This document shows positions 56,381 to 64,000 of a stretch of 64,000 bases of DNA, piece after piece. Origin of the DNA: an uncultured Lewinella sp. (GTDB lineage Bacteria; Bacteroidota; Bacteroidia; Chitinophagales; Saprospiraceae). A program made the position numbers and the translations under genes. The notes under the pieces are model-generated. The model made no database searches and was not told the origin of the DNA. It saw only the letters and a program-made list of their open reading frames with translations. Every line of letters begins with the position of its first letter. Position 1 is the stretch's first letter. The stretch is from assembly GCA_913057785.1 (NCBI GenBank), contig CAJXPD010000014.1:1-64000 (forward strand), given 5' to 3'.

Positions 56381-57613
56381 TTACTTTTTTAGTTGGTTTT
56401 CGTACCAGATGACACCTAGTCCTTCACTGTTTGTGCCGTAGTTTTCTTCACAGATTAAGATGTCAAGATCTCCATCTTGATCTAGGTCTACCAGCTCCAC
56501 TTTATCATATTTAGCTACATGATTCCCGGAAATACTCCGAAATTTAGTCCCAGAGCTAGAGGCAAGATCCTTGCCGTCTAACCATACCAAACCGTCTAAT
56601 GGTATTTTCCCTGTATTTGAACTTAGGACGAGGTCTGGCTTATGATCTCCATTTAAATCGCCAGCTACTATTGATTTGGGACGTTCCATGTCTGTAGGAA
56701 TTGGAAAATGAGTGGTTGTCCAGTTTTGAGTTTGCTGTTGGTCCCCACTTGACTTGAAAAGACTTATGTGACGATCCGTCCAGTCCACCGCCAATACCTC
56801 CTTTCTCCCGTCCCCGTCCCAATCAAGCCAGTCTATGAACATGACTTCTTTGCCCTGTGCTCCGATCCAGTGATTGGGCCAAGGCTTCTCCCAGCTACCT
56901 GCTCCCCCGTTTTCCAACCAACGGCAGCCTTGTAAGTTTCCTCGCCGATCACTAATTAAAAGATCGAGGTCTCCATCTCCGTCCATGTCTGCTGGAATAA
57001 TCGACATGATCCAACCCACCTGACTAATGGGGTGCCATTTCCATTCTTCCAGGTTTTTTGGATTAGCGGCTATCTCTAGCCACCCGATGGCAGCGCCCTT
57101 CCCTTTACCGGCTGCTACAATCACAGATTTCTGCGGTCCTAAGGAAAAAGGAATAGCATACATCCATTGCATAAGTCCGTCAGCTACAGGCACGCTTTCT
57201 TGGCGCCACTGCACTTCTTTCCTCGCAGAACCTGCCCAATGCGTATACAATTTCCGTTCTTTCCCTTCTGTACAGGTCAGAACCTCCATAGGATTTTTTC
57301 CATCCAAATCTACAAACACCGCGTCCTCTACAGCTGGAGTTTCTCCTACTGTCATTTGTGGCCACTTATTCTTGACATTTGCTTTACCAGGATGCAGATA
57401 CACCTTGGTTAGTCCTCCCTCTTCCCATCCCGTTACTATGTCTGGCAGACCATCTTCATTCCAATCGGCTAATTTCACCCCATCCGCCCCAGAAGAAGAA
57501 TCGTCGATGGTATGCCGGGGCCACTGGAGGGTAGTGGCTTGCTCCAAAGTTGAATCAGCAGAAGGGGAGAAAAGAAGGATGGAATATAGTAATAGCAGGT
57601 ATAAAGACTTCAT
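56381..57613 (-). CDS. FG-GAP/VCBS repeat protein
   Basis: 410 residues with a signal peptide (MKSLYLLLLYSILLFSPSADS). Contains at least five calcium-binding D-x-(D/N)-x-D motifs (DWNEDGLPD, DMDGDGDLD, DWDGDGRKE, DLNGDHKPD, DLDQDGDLD) spread through a beta-propeller. Likely a surface binding partner. Separated by 3 bp from the sialidase stop-side gene, so co-transcribed; a sugar-binding role is possible. Confidence 0.85.
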   Translation of the reverse strand: MKSLYLLLLYSILLFSPSADSTLEQATTLQWPRHTIDDSSSGADGVKLADWNEDGLPDIVTGWEEGGLTKVYLHPGKANVKNKWPQMTVGETPAVEDAVFVDLDGKNPMEVLTCTEGKERKLYTHWAGSARKEVQWRQESVPVADGLMQWMYAIPFSLGPQKSVIVAAGKGKGAAIGWLEIAANPKNLEEWKWHPISQVGWIMSIIPADMDGDGDLDLLISDRRGNLQGCRWLENGGAGSWEKPWPNHWIGAQGKEVMFIDWLDWDGDGRKEVLAVDWTDRHISLFKSSGDQQQTQNWTTTHFPIPTDMERPKSIVAGDLNGDHKPDLVLSSNTGKIPLDGLVWLDGKDLASSSGTKFRSISGNHVAKYDKVELVDLDQDGDLDILICEENYGTNSEGLGVIWYENQLKK

Positions 57614-57814
57614 GTGCCCGTACTTGAAAAGTTACAGTTGGTTTTGGAAGGAATCCTGAGTAAGTAAGATATTAATTCTAGTATATTGTAGGAAGTGTGT
57701 GTACATAATTATGCTATAAGTTTTGACGGTCAGTTTCCCATCTGTGCCATTGATCAAATACGAAGGTTCAATTGTACTAACATGCTGCTTAGAAAAACCA
57801 ACACAACAAACAAG

Positions 57815-59314
57815 ATGAAATTCAAACTTCTTTACCTCCATCGCCTGCTTGGGGCTCTGATCCTCTGCCTTTCCCTGCAAGCTTGCAGAGACAGCGTTCA
57901 AACTGCCAATGGTCCTTATTTTGGAAATGGCGTGCACAACGGTTGGGCGGACCAAGGCTCGATCAGTCTTTGGACTAGGTTGACGAACCGACCCGATGGC
58001 AATATGACCGGTGCTCAGTTTCTCGACATCAGTGGGCAAGATCATAAAAGACTCAGGAAATTAACCAACATTGATTCGCTGGAAGGGACCCAGCTCCCCG
58101 ATGGCTTTACCCTGGATGATATGATTGGTGCGTGCCCAGGGGCCACAGGAGAAGTACAATTGATATACTATCCGGAAGGACAGGCAAATAAGCCAAAGAC
58201 TATTGCTTGGAAAGCGGTCGATCCATCGAAAGACCATACCTTGCAATGGAAGCTCACGGATCTTCTACCTGGCACGCGGTACCGATTAGAACTTCAGGCG
58301 CGCCCGGGACCGGACGCTGCTCCTTCCGATACCTTAGAGGGAGGTTTCTTCACGCCACCAGCAGTTGATGATGATAAAGAAGCTATCCGATTTTGTGTAG
58401 TCACCTGTCATGACTTTATACGGAGAGATGATCCAGACAATGGGCATAAGATTTATCCTGCCATGGAAGCGCTAGAGCCTGACTTTTATGTCCATGCCGG
58501 AGATATTGAATACTACGATAAGCCGCATCCTTATGCCATGACAGAGGCTTTCATGTTTTTCAAATGGAATAGACTCTTTGCCTTGCCCTTCCAACGGTCG
58601 TTCTTTAATCAGCACACTACCTATTTTATGAAGGATGATCACGATGCCCTATCTAATGATGCCTTTCCGGGTATGACCTATGGCACGGTAGCTTATGAGC
58701 GCGGCTTGGATATCTTTGATAAGGAGCAGTTTCCCACTAACGATAAACCGTATAAGACGATTCGTTGGGGCAAGGATCTGCAGATATGGATTGTGGAAGG
58801 TCGGAACTACCGAAGTAAGAATACAGATCCAGATGGACCGGGGAAGACGATTTGGGGAGCGGAACAAAAGCAATGGTTCTTTCAAACCGTTAGCGCTTCC
58901 GATGCCACTTTCAAAATCTTGCTTACTTCGACACCGATACTAGGGCCTGACCGCAAGAATAAAAGCGATAATTATTCCAATAGTAATTTTCAGCATGAGG
59001 GTAGGGAAATTCGCGATTTCATTAATGATCAGGAAAACTTTTTCATTTGCAATGGGGATCGACATTGGCAATACGTGACTCATTATGAAGGGACCAATCT
59101 TTGGGAGTTTAGTTCTGGAGCGGGGGCCGACGGTCATGCCAGTGGATGGAAGCAAAAAGATGTCCGCCCAGAGCATCGTTTTCTTCGAGTAAAAGGTGGA
59201 TTCCTGAGCGGGACGGTAAGTAGAGAAGAAGGAACGCCAAAGTTAGTTTTTCAGCATCATGATGTAGAAGGTAAAGTGATGCATACTGAGGAGTTCGTGG
59301 CTAGGGAGGATTAG
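57815..59314 (+). CDS. PhoD-like phosphodiesterase/alkaline phosphatase, lipoprotein
   Basis: Start at ATG 57815 (MKFKLLYLHRLLGALIL), 499 residues; lipobox LSLQAC. N-terminal beta-sandwich (ISLWTRLTNRP, LLPGTRYRLELQ), then metallophosphatase core with VTCHDF, HAGDIEYYD, FMKDDHDALSNDAFPG, ICNGDRHWQYVTHYEG. Belongs to PhoD-type. Lies within the sulfatase cluster; it may scavenge phosphate or act on a phosphorylated glycan. Divergent from the FG-GAP gene. Confidence 0.9.
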   Translation: MKFKLLYLHRLLGALILCLSLQACRDSVQTANGPYFGNGVHNGWADQGSISLWTRLTNRPDGNMTGAQFLDISGQDHKRLRKLTNIDSLEGTQLPDGFTLDDMIGACPGATGEVQLIYYPEGQANKPKTIAWKAVDPSKDHTLQWKLTDLLPGTRYRLELQARPGPDAAPSDTLEGGFFTPPAVDDDKEAIRFCVVTCHDFIRRDDPDNGHKIYPAMEALEPDFYVHAGDIEYYDKPHPYAMTEAFMFFKWNRLFALPFQRSFFNQHTTYFMKDDHDALSNDAFPGMTYGTVAYERGLDIFDKEQFPTNDKPYKTIRWGKDLQIWIVEGRNYRSKNTDPDGPGKTIWGAEQKQWFFQTVSASDATFKILLTSTPILGPDRKNKSDNYSNSNFQHEGREIRDFINDQENFFICNGDRHWQYVTHYEGTNLWEFSSGAGADGHASGWKQKDVRPEHRFLRVKGGFLSGTVSREEGTPKLVFQHHDVEGKVMHTEEFVARED

Positions 59315-59335
59315 TAATTCGTTCTAGGTAGATTA

Positions 59336-59380
59336 GCATCCGAAGTTCCACCTATCCAAAAAGAAAGGAACTTCGGATGC
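59336..59380. terminator. Bidirectional terminator between PhoD and sulfatase
   Basis: GCATCCGAAGTTCC pairs perfectly with GGAACTTCGGATGC over 14 bp around an A-rich loop; an outer GTAGATT/AATCTAC pair extends to 59328-59394. Between convergent stops at 59314 and 59391. Confidence 0.7.
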
Positions 59381-59390
59381 CACTGCGAAT

Positions 59391-60968
59391 CTACTTGTCT
59401 TGGTCCCGGATGTCATTGAGCAATGCTTGTAATTCTTCCACTATCTCGGTTTGTTCTTGGAATAAATTCTTCGTTTCCCCAATATCTTCTTTCATATTGT
59501 ATAGCTGCCCGCTTGGCTCTCCTGGTGCTGGATCGATAATATTTGGCTTAGAAAAACCGCCAGACCCTCGTTTTTCAATGAGCTTCCAATCTCCTTTGCG
59601 AATAGCGAAAGAATTACGAGAAGAATGATGTACGATAGCTTCTTGCCCTGGAACAGTATCTGTTTTTCCTAGGTAAACGGGCAGTAGGTTATGACTATCT
59701 GGACCTTCATTGGCAGCTAGATTAGTCCCGGTAATGGCAGCAACTGTTGCGATTAAGTGTGTTAAGGTTGTGGTGGCATCACTGGTACTCCCCGCTGCGA
59801 TTTTTGTAGGCCACTTAGCAATATAGGGAATGCGATGACCTCCATCCCAGGCATCCGCTTTCATACCCTTCAGTTGGCCGGCCGAACGGTGCTCATATTC
59901 TTCAATTAGGGCAGGTGTCCAAAAAGGACCATTGTCACTAGTAAAGATTACCAGCGTATTTTCTTCGAAGCCTTGATCTGCTAGCGCTTGCATCACGGCC
60001 CCTACTTGATCATCTACCATTTTTACAAAATCACCATAGTTACCTGCTCCTGCGGAATCTTTATAGTCAGCCGTTGGCACCCATGGTGTATGAGGGGCGG
60101 CAAGTGGGAGATATAGGAAAAAGGGAGTGTCTTGGCTTTGACGCTGAATGAACGAGACGGCTTTATCCTTGAAAGTGGGTAAAACTTGGGCCATCTCAAA
60201 GCCGGGAGCAATACGACCTGCCCTCCAAAACGCCTCGGTATATCCAGTATTAAGGTCGTTCCCAGCGGTATAGTCTGAGGGAATAGCAACGAGGGAATCA
60301 TTTTCCAAGAAACAATAGGGATCCATATCCAAGGAGGCCGGAAGGATGTAAGAATAGTCAAATCCATGTTGCAATGGACCATCCGTTGGTTTGCGACTAA
60401 AATCTATCAGGTCAGGGTTCATTTCCGTAACAATGCCAAATTCACTTTTGTCCGTTCCCTCAGCATTAAGAAAATCCTCAACCCCTTCCTTAATTACCCA
60501 ATCCAATCCCAGGTGCCACTTACCCACAACCCCTGTCTGATAGCCCTTCCTTTTCAAGAAAGAAGCCACAGTTGTTCGATCCTTTTCAATTAAAGCTCGT
60601 CCATATCCCCGCAGCACACCTCTGGGAAGTTTACTCCGCCAGCAATATCTCCCGGTGAGAATACCATAGCGAGTAGGTGTACAAACGGAGGACGGGGAAT
60701 GAGCATCTGTAAAACGCATCCCAGCCTTAGCCAAGGCATCTATATGAGTGGTTTGAATTTCGGAGGCGGGGTTGTTGGCGGAGACGTCGCCATAACCTAG
60801 ATCATCAGCCAGAATATAGACGATATTCGGAAGGGCTTCCTTTGCCTGTTCCTGATCACTTGGCTTTTCTGGATTACAGGCTATCAATAGGAGAGACAAG
60901 CAGAAAAATGTAGTAAGGATTCTCACGATTTGTATTTTTGATGGTTCTCTGACAATTTTTGTTGCCAT
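59391..60968 (-). CDS. Arylsulfatase-type sulfatase, lipoprotein
   Basis: 525 residues; lipobox LLIAC (Cys 31). Metal site ILADDLGYGD, formylglycine motif CTPTR with Cys 96, GRYCWRSKLPRGVL after it, second metal region TSDNGPFW. The length and sequence are typical of arylsulfatase A-like S1 enzymes. Third gene of a sulfatase-only minus-strand run. Gap to the next sulfatase upstream is 32 bp. Confidence 0.92.
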   Translation of the reverse strand: MATKIVREPSKIQIVRILTTFFCLSLLLIACNPEKPSDQEQAKEALPNIVYILADDLGYGDVSANNPASEIQTTHIDALAKAGMRFTDAHSPSSVCTPTRYGILTGRYCWRSKLPRGVLRGYGRALIEKDRTTVASFLKRKGYQTGVVGKWHLGLDWVIKEGVEDFLNAEGTDKSEFGIVTEMNPDLIDFSRKPTDGPLQHGFDYSYILPASLDMDPYCFLENDSLVAIPSDYTAGNDLNTGYTEAFWRAGRIAPGFEMAQVLPTFKDKAVSFIQRQSQDTPFFLYLPLAAPHTPWVPTADYKDSAGAGNYGDFVKMVDDQVGAVMQALADQGFEENTLVIFTSDNGPFWTPALIEEYEHRSAGQLKGMKADAWDGGHRIPYIAKWPTKIAAGSTSDATTTLTHLIATVAAITGTNLAANEGPDSHNLLPVYLGKTDTVPGQEAIVHHSSRNSFAIRKGDWKLIEKRGSGGFSKPNIIDPAPGEPSGQLYNMKEDIGETKNLFQEQTEIVEELQALLNDIRDQDK

Positions 60969-61000
60969 AGAAGGTTTTTGATGTGAAAGGTAGACAAGAG

Positions 61001-62596
61001 CTAATCTTGCAGCTTAGCTTTGCCATACTTTGGATTGTATTTCCCCCGCTCTTTAAAGCCATCGAACTCCCTCATACCCGCAAACCTAGGGTAGCTTTCG
61101 AAGATGTCTCCGGTACCTAATACCCTAGGATCTCTTTGTTGCTTTAGGGCCTCAAATAGTTGAGCTTTCAGCTCTTCTTTTTTGGCCAAAAAGGCAGGTT
61201 CATCTGCTAGATTCTTTATACAGGCTGGATCAACCTGGATCTGATAGAGCATTTCTTGTGGTCTTTTGGCTACCGCTAATTCATAGAACTTGGGCATATC
61301 CTCTCGATGGTCTAGAATAAATGACTTACTAGGTGCTGGATCGATGTCATGAAAGCCACCGGCCATCGACTTGAAGCCTTGCGGGGCAACATGATCGGCA
61401 GGGAACTTGACCTCAGGGTCACCTGCAGGCCAACGCGTAGAATCAAAATTATGGATATATAGAAAGTCAGCTGTTCGAATAGCTCGGGCAGGATAACCGA
61501 AGTTGTCAGGGCGAGCATGGGTATGGCGCTCTCGTCCAGTCAACACAAATTCCCTTTGCGGGGGCGGTGTTTCTGAGGATGGAACGCTGAGCAGTGATGT
61601 CATACTTAGGCCGCTTATATTGGGTAGAGGGGCAGCTCCAGTCATTTCCAATAGGGTAGGCGCTAAGTCAATCAGACTGACGACTTGCTTTCTTTCTTCG
61701 TTTTTGACGATTCCTGGACCCGCCATGATCAATGGTATATGTGTACCATATTCATACAGATTGGCTTTGGCAGAGGGAAAGGCCATGCCATTGTCTGAGG
61801 TGATGATCACAATAGTGTTTTCCAACTCTCCTTTCTCTTCTAGTAGAGATAACATCCTACCCAAATGTTGATCAAACCATTCAATCTCCAGATTATAATC
61901 CAAAATATCATCACGAATAACACTATCCTCCGGTAAAAATTGGGGTACCTCTGCATTAGCCAACTTCTTCCCCGCTTTCCTTCCTGAGCCCGCTTCAAAC
62001 ACCCTATGCGGCTCGTGACAACCATACCAGAAGAAAAAAGGACTATCAACTTGCCGTTGCTCGAGGAAGGCCTCGAAGTTGGCGGCATAGTTTCGTCTGT
62101 TAATACCCGCGTACGGCACAGTATCATAGTTAATTTCGTTAAAGACTGGACCCACCGGGTTTTCTGGCCAACCGGCATCTTTCCAATTACCAGGTCCCCA
62201 AGGTTTTCCGGTATACCCCAACTGATAGCCCGACTGCCTTAGTTGCTGTGTGAAGACTGGAAATTTTCTCGGAAAATAGCTGCTGTGTGTACCGGCTTCT
62301 TCTAGTTGCCAAATATTGAGTCCCGTTAAAATGGCTGCTCGGGAGGGACTACATTGTGGGGCTGCGCAAAAGGCATTGGTAAATCGCACCCCTCTTTTGG
62401 CAACTCCATCTGTAGCTGGAGTTAAGAGTTCCTTGGCACCGTAGATTCCCGCGGAGGGGTAGGACTGATCATCGGAAATGGCAAAGAGGATATTAGGACG
62501 AGCGGGCTCCTCTTCCGCCGCTGGTTGGCAGGAAAAGCCCAGTATTGCTACCAGGAATATGGCTATTTGTGTAGTAAAGGGGATTGAATGCTGCAT
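61001..62596 (-). CDS. Sulfatase, sulfamidase-like, lipoprotein
   Basis: 531 residues; lipobox LGFSC (Cys 23). Metal site FAISDDQSY, formylglycine motif CSPSR with Cys 82, GLNIWQLEEAGTHSSYFPRKFPVF (a heparan sulfatase/sulfamidase-like segment), ITSDNGMAFP second metal region. Different from both neighbours in the cassette, so the three sulfatases are not tandem copies. Substrate unknown. Confidence 0.9.
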   Translation of the reverse strand: MQHSIPFTTQIAIFLVAILGFSCQPAAEEEPARPNILFAISDDQSYPSAGIYGAKELLTPATDGVAKRGVRFTNAFCAAPQCSPSRAAILTGLNIWQLEEAGTHSSYFPRKFPVFTQQLRQSGYQLGYTGKPWGPGNWKDAGWPENPVGPVFNEINYDTVPYAGINRRNYAANFEAFLEQRQVDSPFFFWYGCHEPHRVFEAGSGRKAGKKLANAEVPQFLPEDSVIRDDILDYNLEIEWFDQHLGRMLSLLEEKGELENTIVIITSDNGMAFPSAKANLYEYGTHIPLIMAGPGIVKNEERKQVVSLIDLAPTLLEMTGAAPLPNISGLSMTSLLSVPSSETPPPQREFVLTGRERHTHARPDNFGYPARAIRTADFLYIHNFDSTRWPAGDPEVKFPADHVAPQGFKSMAGGFHDIDPAPSKSFILDHREDMPKFYELAVAKRPQEMLYQIQVDPACIKNLADEPAFLAKKEELKAQLFEALKQQRDPRVLGTGDIFESYPRFAGMREFDGFKERGKYNPKYGKAKLQD

Positions 62597-62624
62597 GATG
62601 TTGAATTGATTTAAGCTTCGGCTG

Positions 62625-62669
62625 AGCTATAGACTTCGGAAGTCTCAAAGACTTCCGAAGTCTATAGCT
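62625..62669. repeat. 21-bp perfect hairpin between two sulfatase genes
   Basis: AGCTATAGACTTCGGAAGTCT (62625-62645), CAA loop, AGACTTCCGAAGTCTATAGCT (62649-62669). No T-run on either side, and it overlaps the stop codon of the upstream gene by two bases, so it is unlikely to be a simple terminator. A REP-like or processing element is possible. Each arm is itself a near-palindrome. Confidence 0.75.
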
Positions 62670-64000
62670 ATTCCCAAGAATCCCGGAGGATGACTTCCAT
62701 AATAGGATCATCAGCATCTGTATCACCAACTTCTGTGCGAAGTTGGAGCAGTGCTGCCTTCATTTCCAGGATTTTGGCCTGGTATTTTGGATCTGCATAG
62801 GCGTTTTTAACCTCCTCCGGGTCTTTTTGAAGATCGTAGAACTCCCAGGCAGGAGAGGTAGCGTCCTGATGTGATCCAGGTTTATCCAGGGGTTGCCCGT
62901 AGAAGAAGGCCAATTTGTATCGTTCATCTCGGATACCGAAATGCGCCGGTCGATTCGTTTGATGGAGCCAATAGCGATAATACATCTGCTTTCGCCAATC
63001 TGAAGGTGTCTTTGCTTGGAGGTTTTTACGGAAGCTTTGCCCGTGGAAAGAATGGGGAAGCTCAACATTGGCATAGTCTGCAAAAAGAGATGGGAAATCT
63101 AGATTGAGGATCATATCGGCATTGCGGCTACCAGCTGCTATCTCTGCCGGATAACGAATTACAAATGGCATACGCAGGGCTTGTTCATAGATCATCCGCT
63201 TATCAAAAAATCCGTGTTCCCCAAGAAAGTAGCCTTGATCAGCAGTATAGATCACGATGGTGTTTTCTGCCAATCCTTTTTGTTCAAGGTAATCTAGAAT
63301 CTTACCAATATTGTCGTCGATGGCTGCTCCGGATCGGATGAAGTCTTTGACAAATTTCTGATAAATCTTTTTGCGAGCTGCTAGGCTGTCTAAACCTTCT
63401 AGAGAAAAAGGTATACCGGGGTATCGCGCACTTTTCCCTTCCTCCACTCTTTTGCTGTCTTGCACCCAACGCTCCCCCAGTCGCCAAAGCTGTTGCCCAT
63501 CAAAGGAACGCCCACTGTAGGCGGGGCCAAAGTCGTAGAGAGAGGAAGGTTCCGGTAATTCCACCTCTGCGAGGAGGGATTGGTGGCGAGCCGGGTAATC
63601 AAAAGGCTCGTGCGTGGCTTTGAAGTGGGTCATGAGAAAGAAGGGCTTCGTGGCACTCCTGTTTTCTAACCATTGAATGGAAAGATCGCCAATGACATCA
63701 GATGAAAATCCCTCATAGGTCTTACCTCCCTCTTCCCAGTTTTCACGAGTCTTCAAAATGGGGTTATGATAACGTCCCTGACCGGGCAAGACATTGAAAT
63801 GATCAAAACCACTAGGTGTTTTCTTCAGGTGCCACTTGCCAATGAGGGCGGTCTGATACCCGCTTTTCTTAAGTACCTTGGCTATATTCATACTATCTGG
63901 CTCCAGGGCCTCTGAGAGGGTATACACGCCATTTTGGTGACTGTATTGACCTGTCATAATGCTGGCCCGGCTCGGGGTGCAAATGGAGTTGGTACAAAAT
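62668..64000 (-). CDS. Sulfatase, partial at right edge
   Basis: About 444 visible residues; the N-terminus is beyond base 64000. The formylglycine motif CTPSR is visible at 63984-63970 region before MTGQYSHQNGVYTL, followed by IGKWHLKKTPSGFDHF. The second metal region is YTADQGYFLGEHGFFDKRMIYEQALRMPFVIRYP, as in iduronate/other S1 sulfatases of mono- and oligosaccharides. First of three successive minus-strand sulfatases. Confidence 0.9.
   Translation of the reverse strand, partial: FCTNSICTPSRASIMTGQYSHQNGVYTLSEALEPDSMNIAKVLKKSGYQTALIGKWHLKKTPSGFDHFNVLPGQGRYHNPILKTRENWEEGGKTYEGFSSDVIGDLSIQWLENRSATKPFFLMTHFKATHEPFDYPARHQSLLAEVELPEPSSLYDFGPAYSGRSFDGQQLWRLGERWVQDSKRVEEGKSARYPGIPFSLEGLDSLAARKKIYQKFVKDFIRSGAAIDDNIGKILDYLEQKGLAENTIVIYTADQGYFLGEHGFFDKRMIYEQALRMPFVIRYPAEIAAGSRNADMILNLDFPSLFADYANVELPHSFHGQSFRKNLQAKTPSDWRKQMYYRYWLHQTNRPAHFGIRDERYKLAFFYGQPLDKPGSHQDATSPAWEFYDLQKDPEEVKNAYADPKYQAKILEMKAALLQLRTEVGDTDADDPIMEVILRDSWE

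Noticed and set aside
57027-57659. 210-codon frame antisense to the FG-GAP gene
   Set aside because: Opposite strand encodes five calcium-binding repeats and a signal peptide; this frame has none.
1-64000. CRISPR array or intact insertion sequence
   Set aside because: No regularly spaced repeat array and no transposase motif were seen on either strand.

Overview
The window looks like chromosomal DNA of a free-living, probably marine, member of the Bacteroidota. Supporting signs are many Spase II lipoproteins, TAnnTTTG-type promoters, LytTR/LytS and TPR-LuxR regulators, GH92, GH117 and GH33-type hydrolases, and planctomycete-type PSCyt/PSD1 plus DUF1501 genes of the kind also found in polysaccharide-degrading Bacteroidota. 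I cannot fix the class from sequence alone; a Saprospiria- or Cytophagia-like lineage is my guess.

Layout. Positions 1-1330 are the right end of an integrative element: a tyrosine recombinase running off the left edge, an outward-facing promoter, and the 3' end of a tRNA gene (attachment-site remnant) with its terminator. Positions 1410-13000 hold mostly minus-strand genes: an S9 peptidase, a DUF819 permease, an S1P-lyase-like PLP enzyme, an operon of HAD phosphatase, UbiA-type phosphoribosyl/prenyl transferase and ALG10-like glycosyltransferase, and a GH92 mannosidase. Positions 13300-23100 are small plus-strand genes: envelope and hypothetical proteins, two SRPBCC proteins, an ankyrin protein, a Tat-type phosphoesterase, two GNAT acetyltransferases, an OmpA-like protein and lipoproteins. 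Positions 23100-30900 carry a membrane-anchored winged-helix regulator divergent from a PSCyt1/DUF1549/LamG/DUF1553 protein and a DUF1501 gene broken by an internal deletion, followed by an iduronate-2-sulfatase-like sulfatase.

Positions 32630-35377 are a complete class I cytochrome P450 system (P450, 2Fe-2S ferredoxin, ferredoxin reductase). Next comes a lone P-loop ATPase gene bracketed by about 150-bp direct repeats (35378-37617). Positions 38100-45650 contain a LytS/LytTR two-component pair, two tandem beta-lactamase-fold hydrolases sharing a repeated accessory domain, and a TPR-LuxR regulator. Positions 45857-55170 look like one long operon: Zn-type dehydrogenase, KduD-like SDR, TRAP transporter (DctP, Q, M), sulfatase, GH117 anhydrogalactosidase, sulfatase. 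Positions 55259-64000 continue the theme with a GH33-type sialidase and FG-GAP protein pair, a PhoD-like phosphatase and three consecutive sulfatases, the last cut by the right edge.

Taken together the right half is a catabolic locus for a sulfated galactan-like (agar/porphyran-type) or otherwise sulfated marine glycan: sulfatases desulfate, GH117 releases 3,6-anhydro-L-galactose, a TRAP system imports small acidic products, and the dehydrogenases process them. The P450 system is a candidate for oxidative demethylation of 6-O-methyl-galactose; that is inference. No SusC/SusD pair and no sulfatase-maturing enzyme lie in the window. All identifications come from reading motifs by eye; no database search was run.
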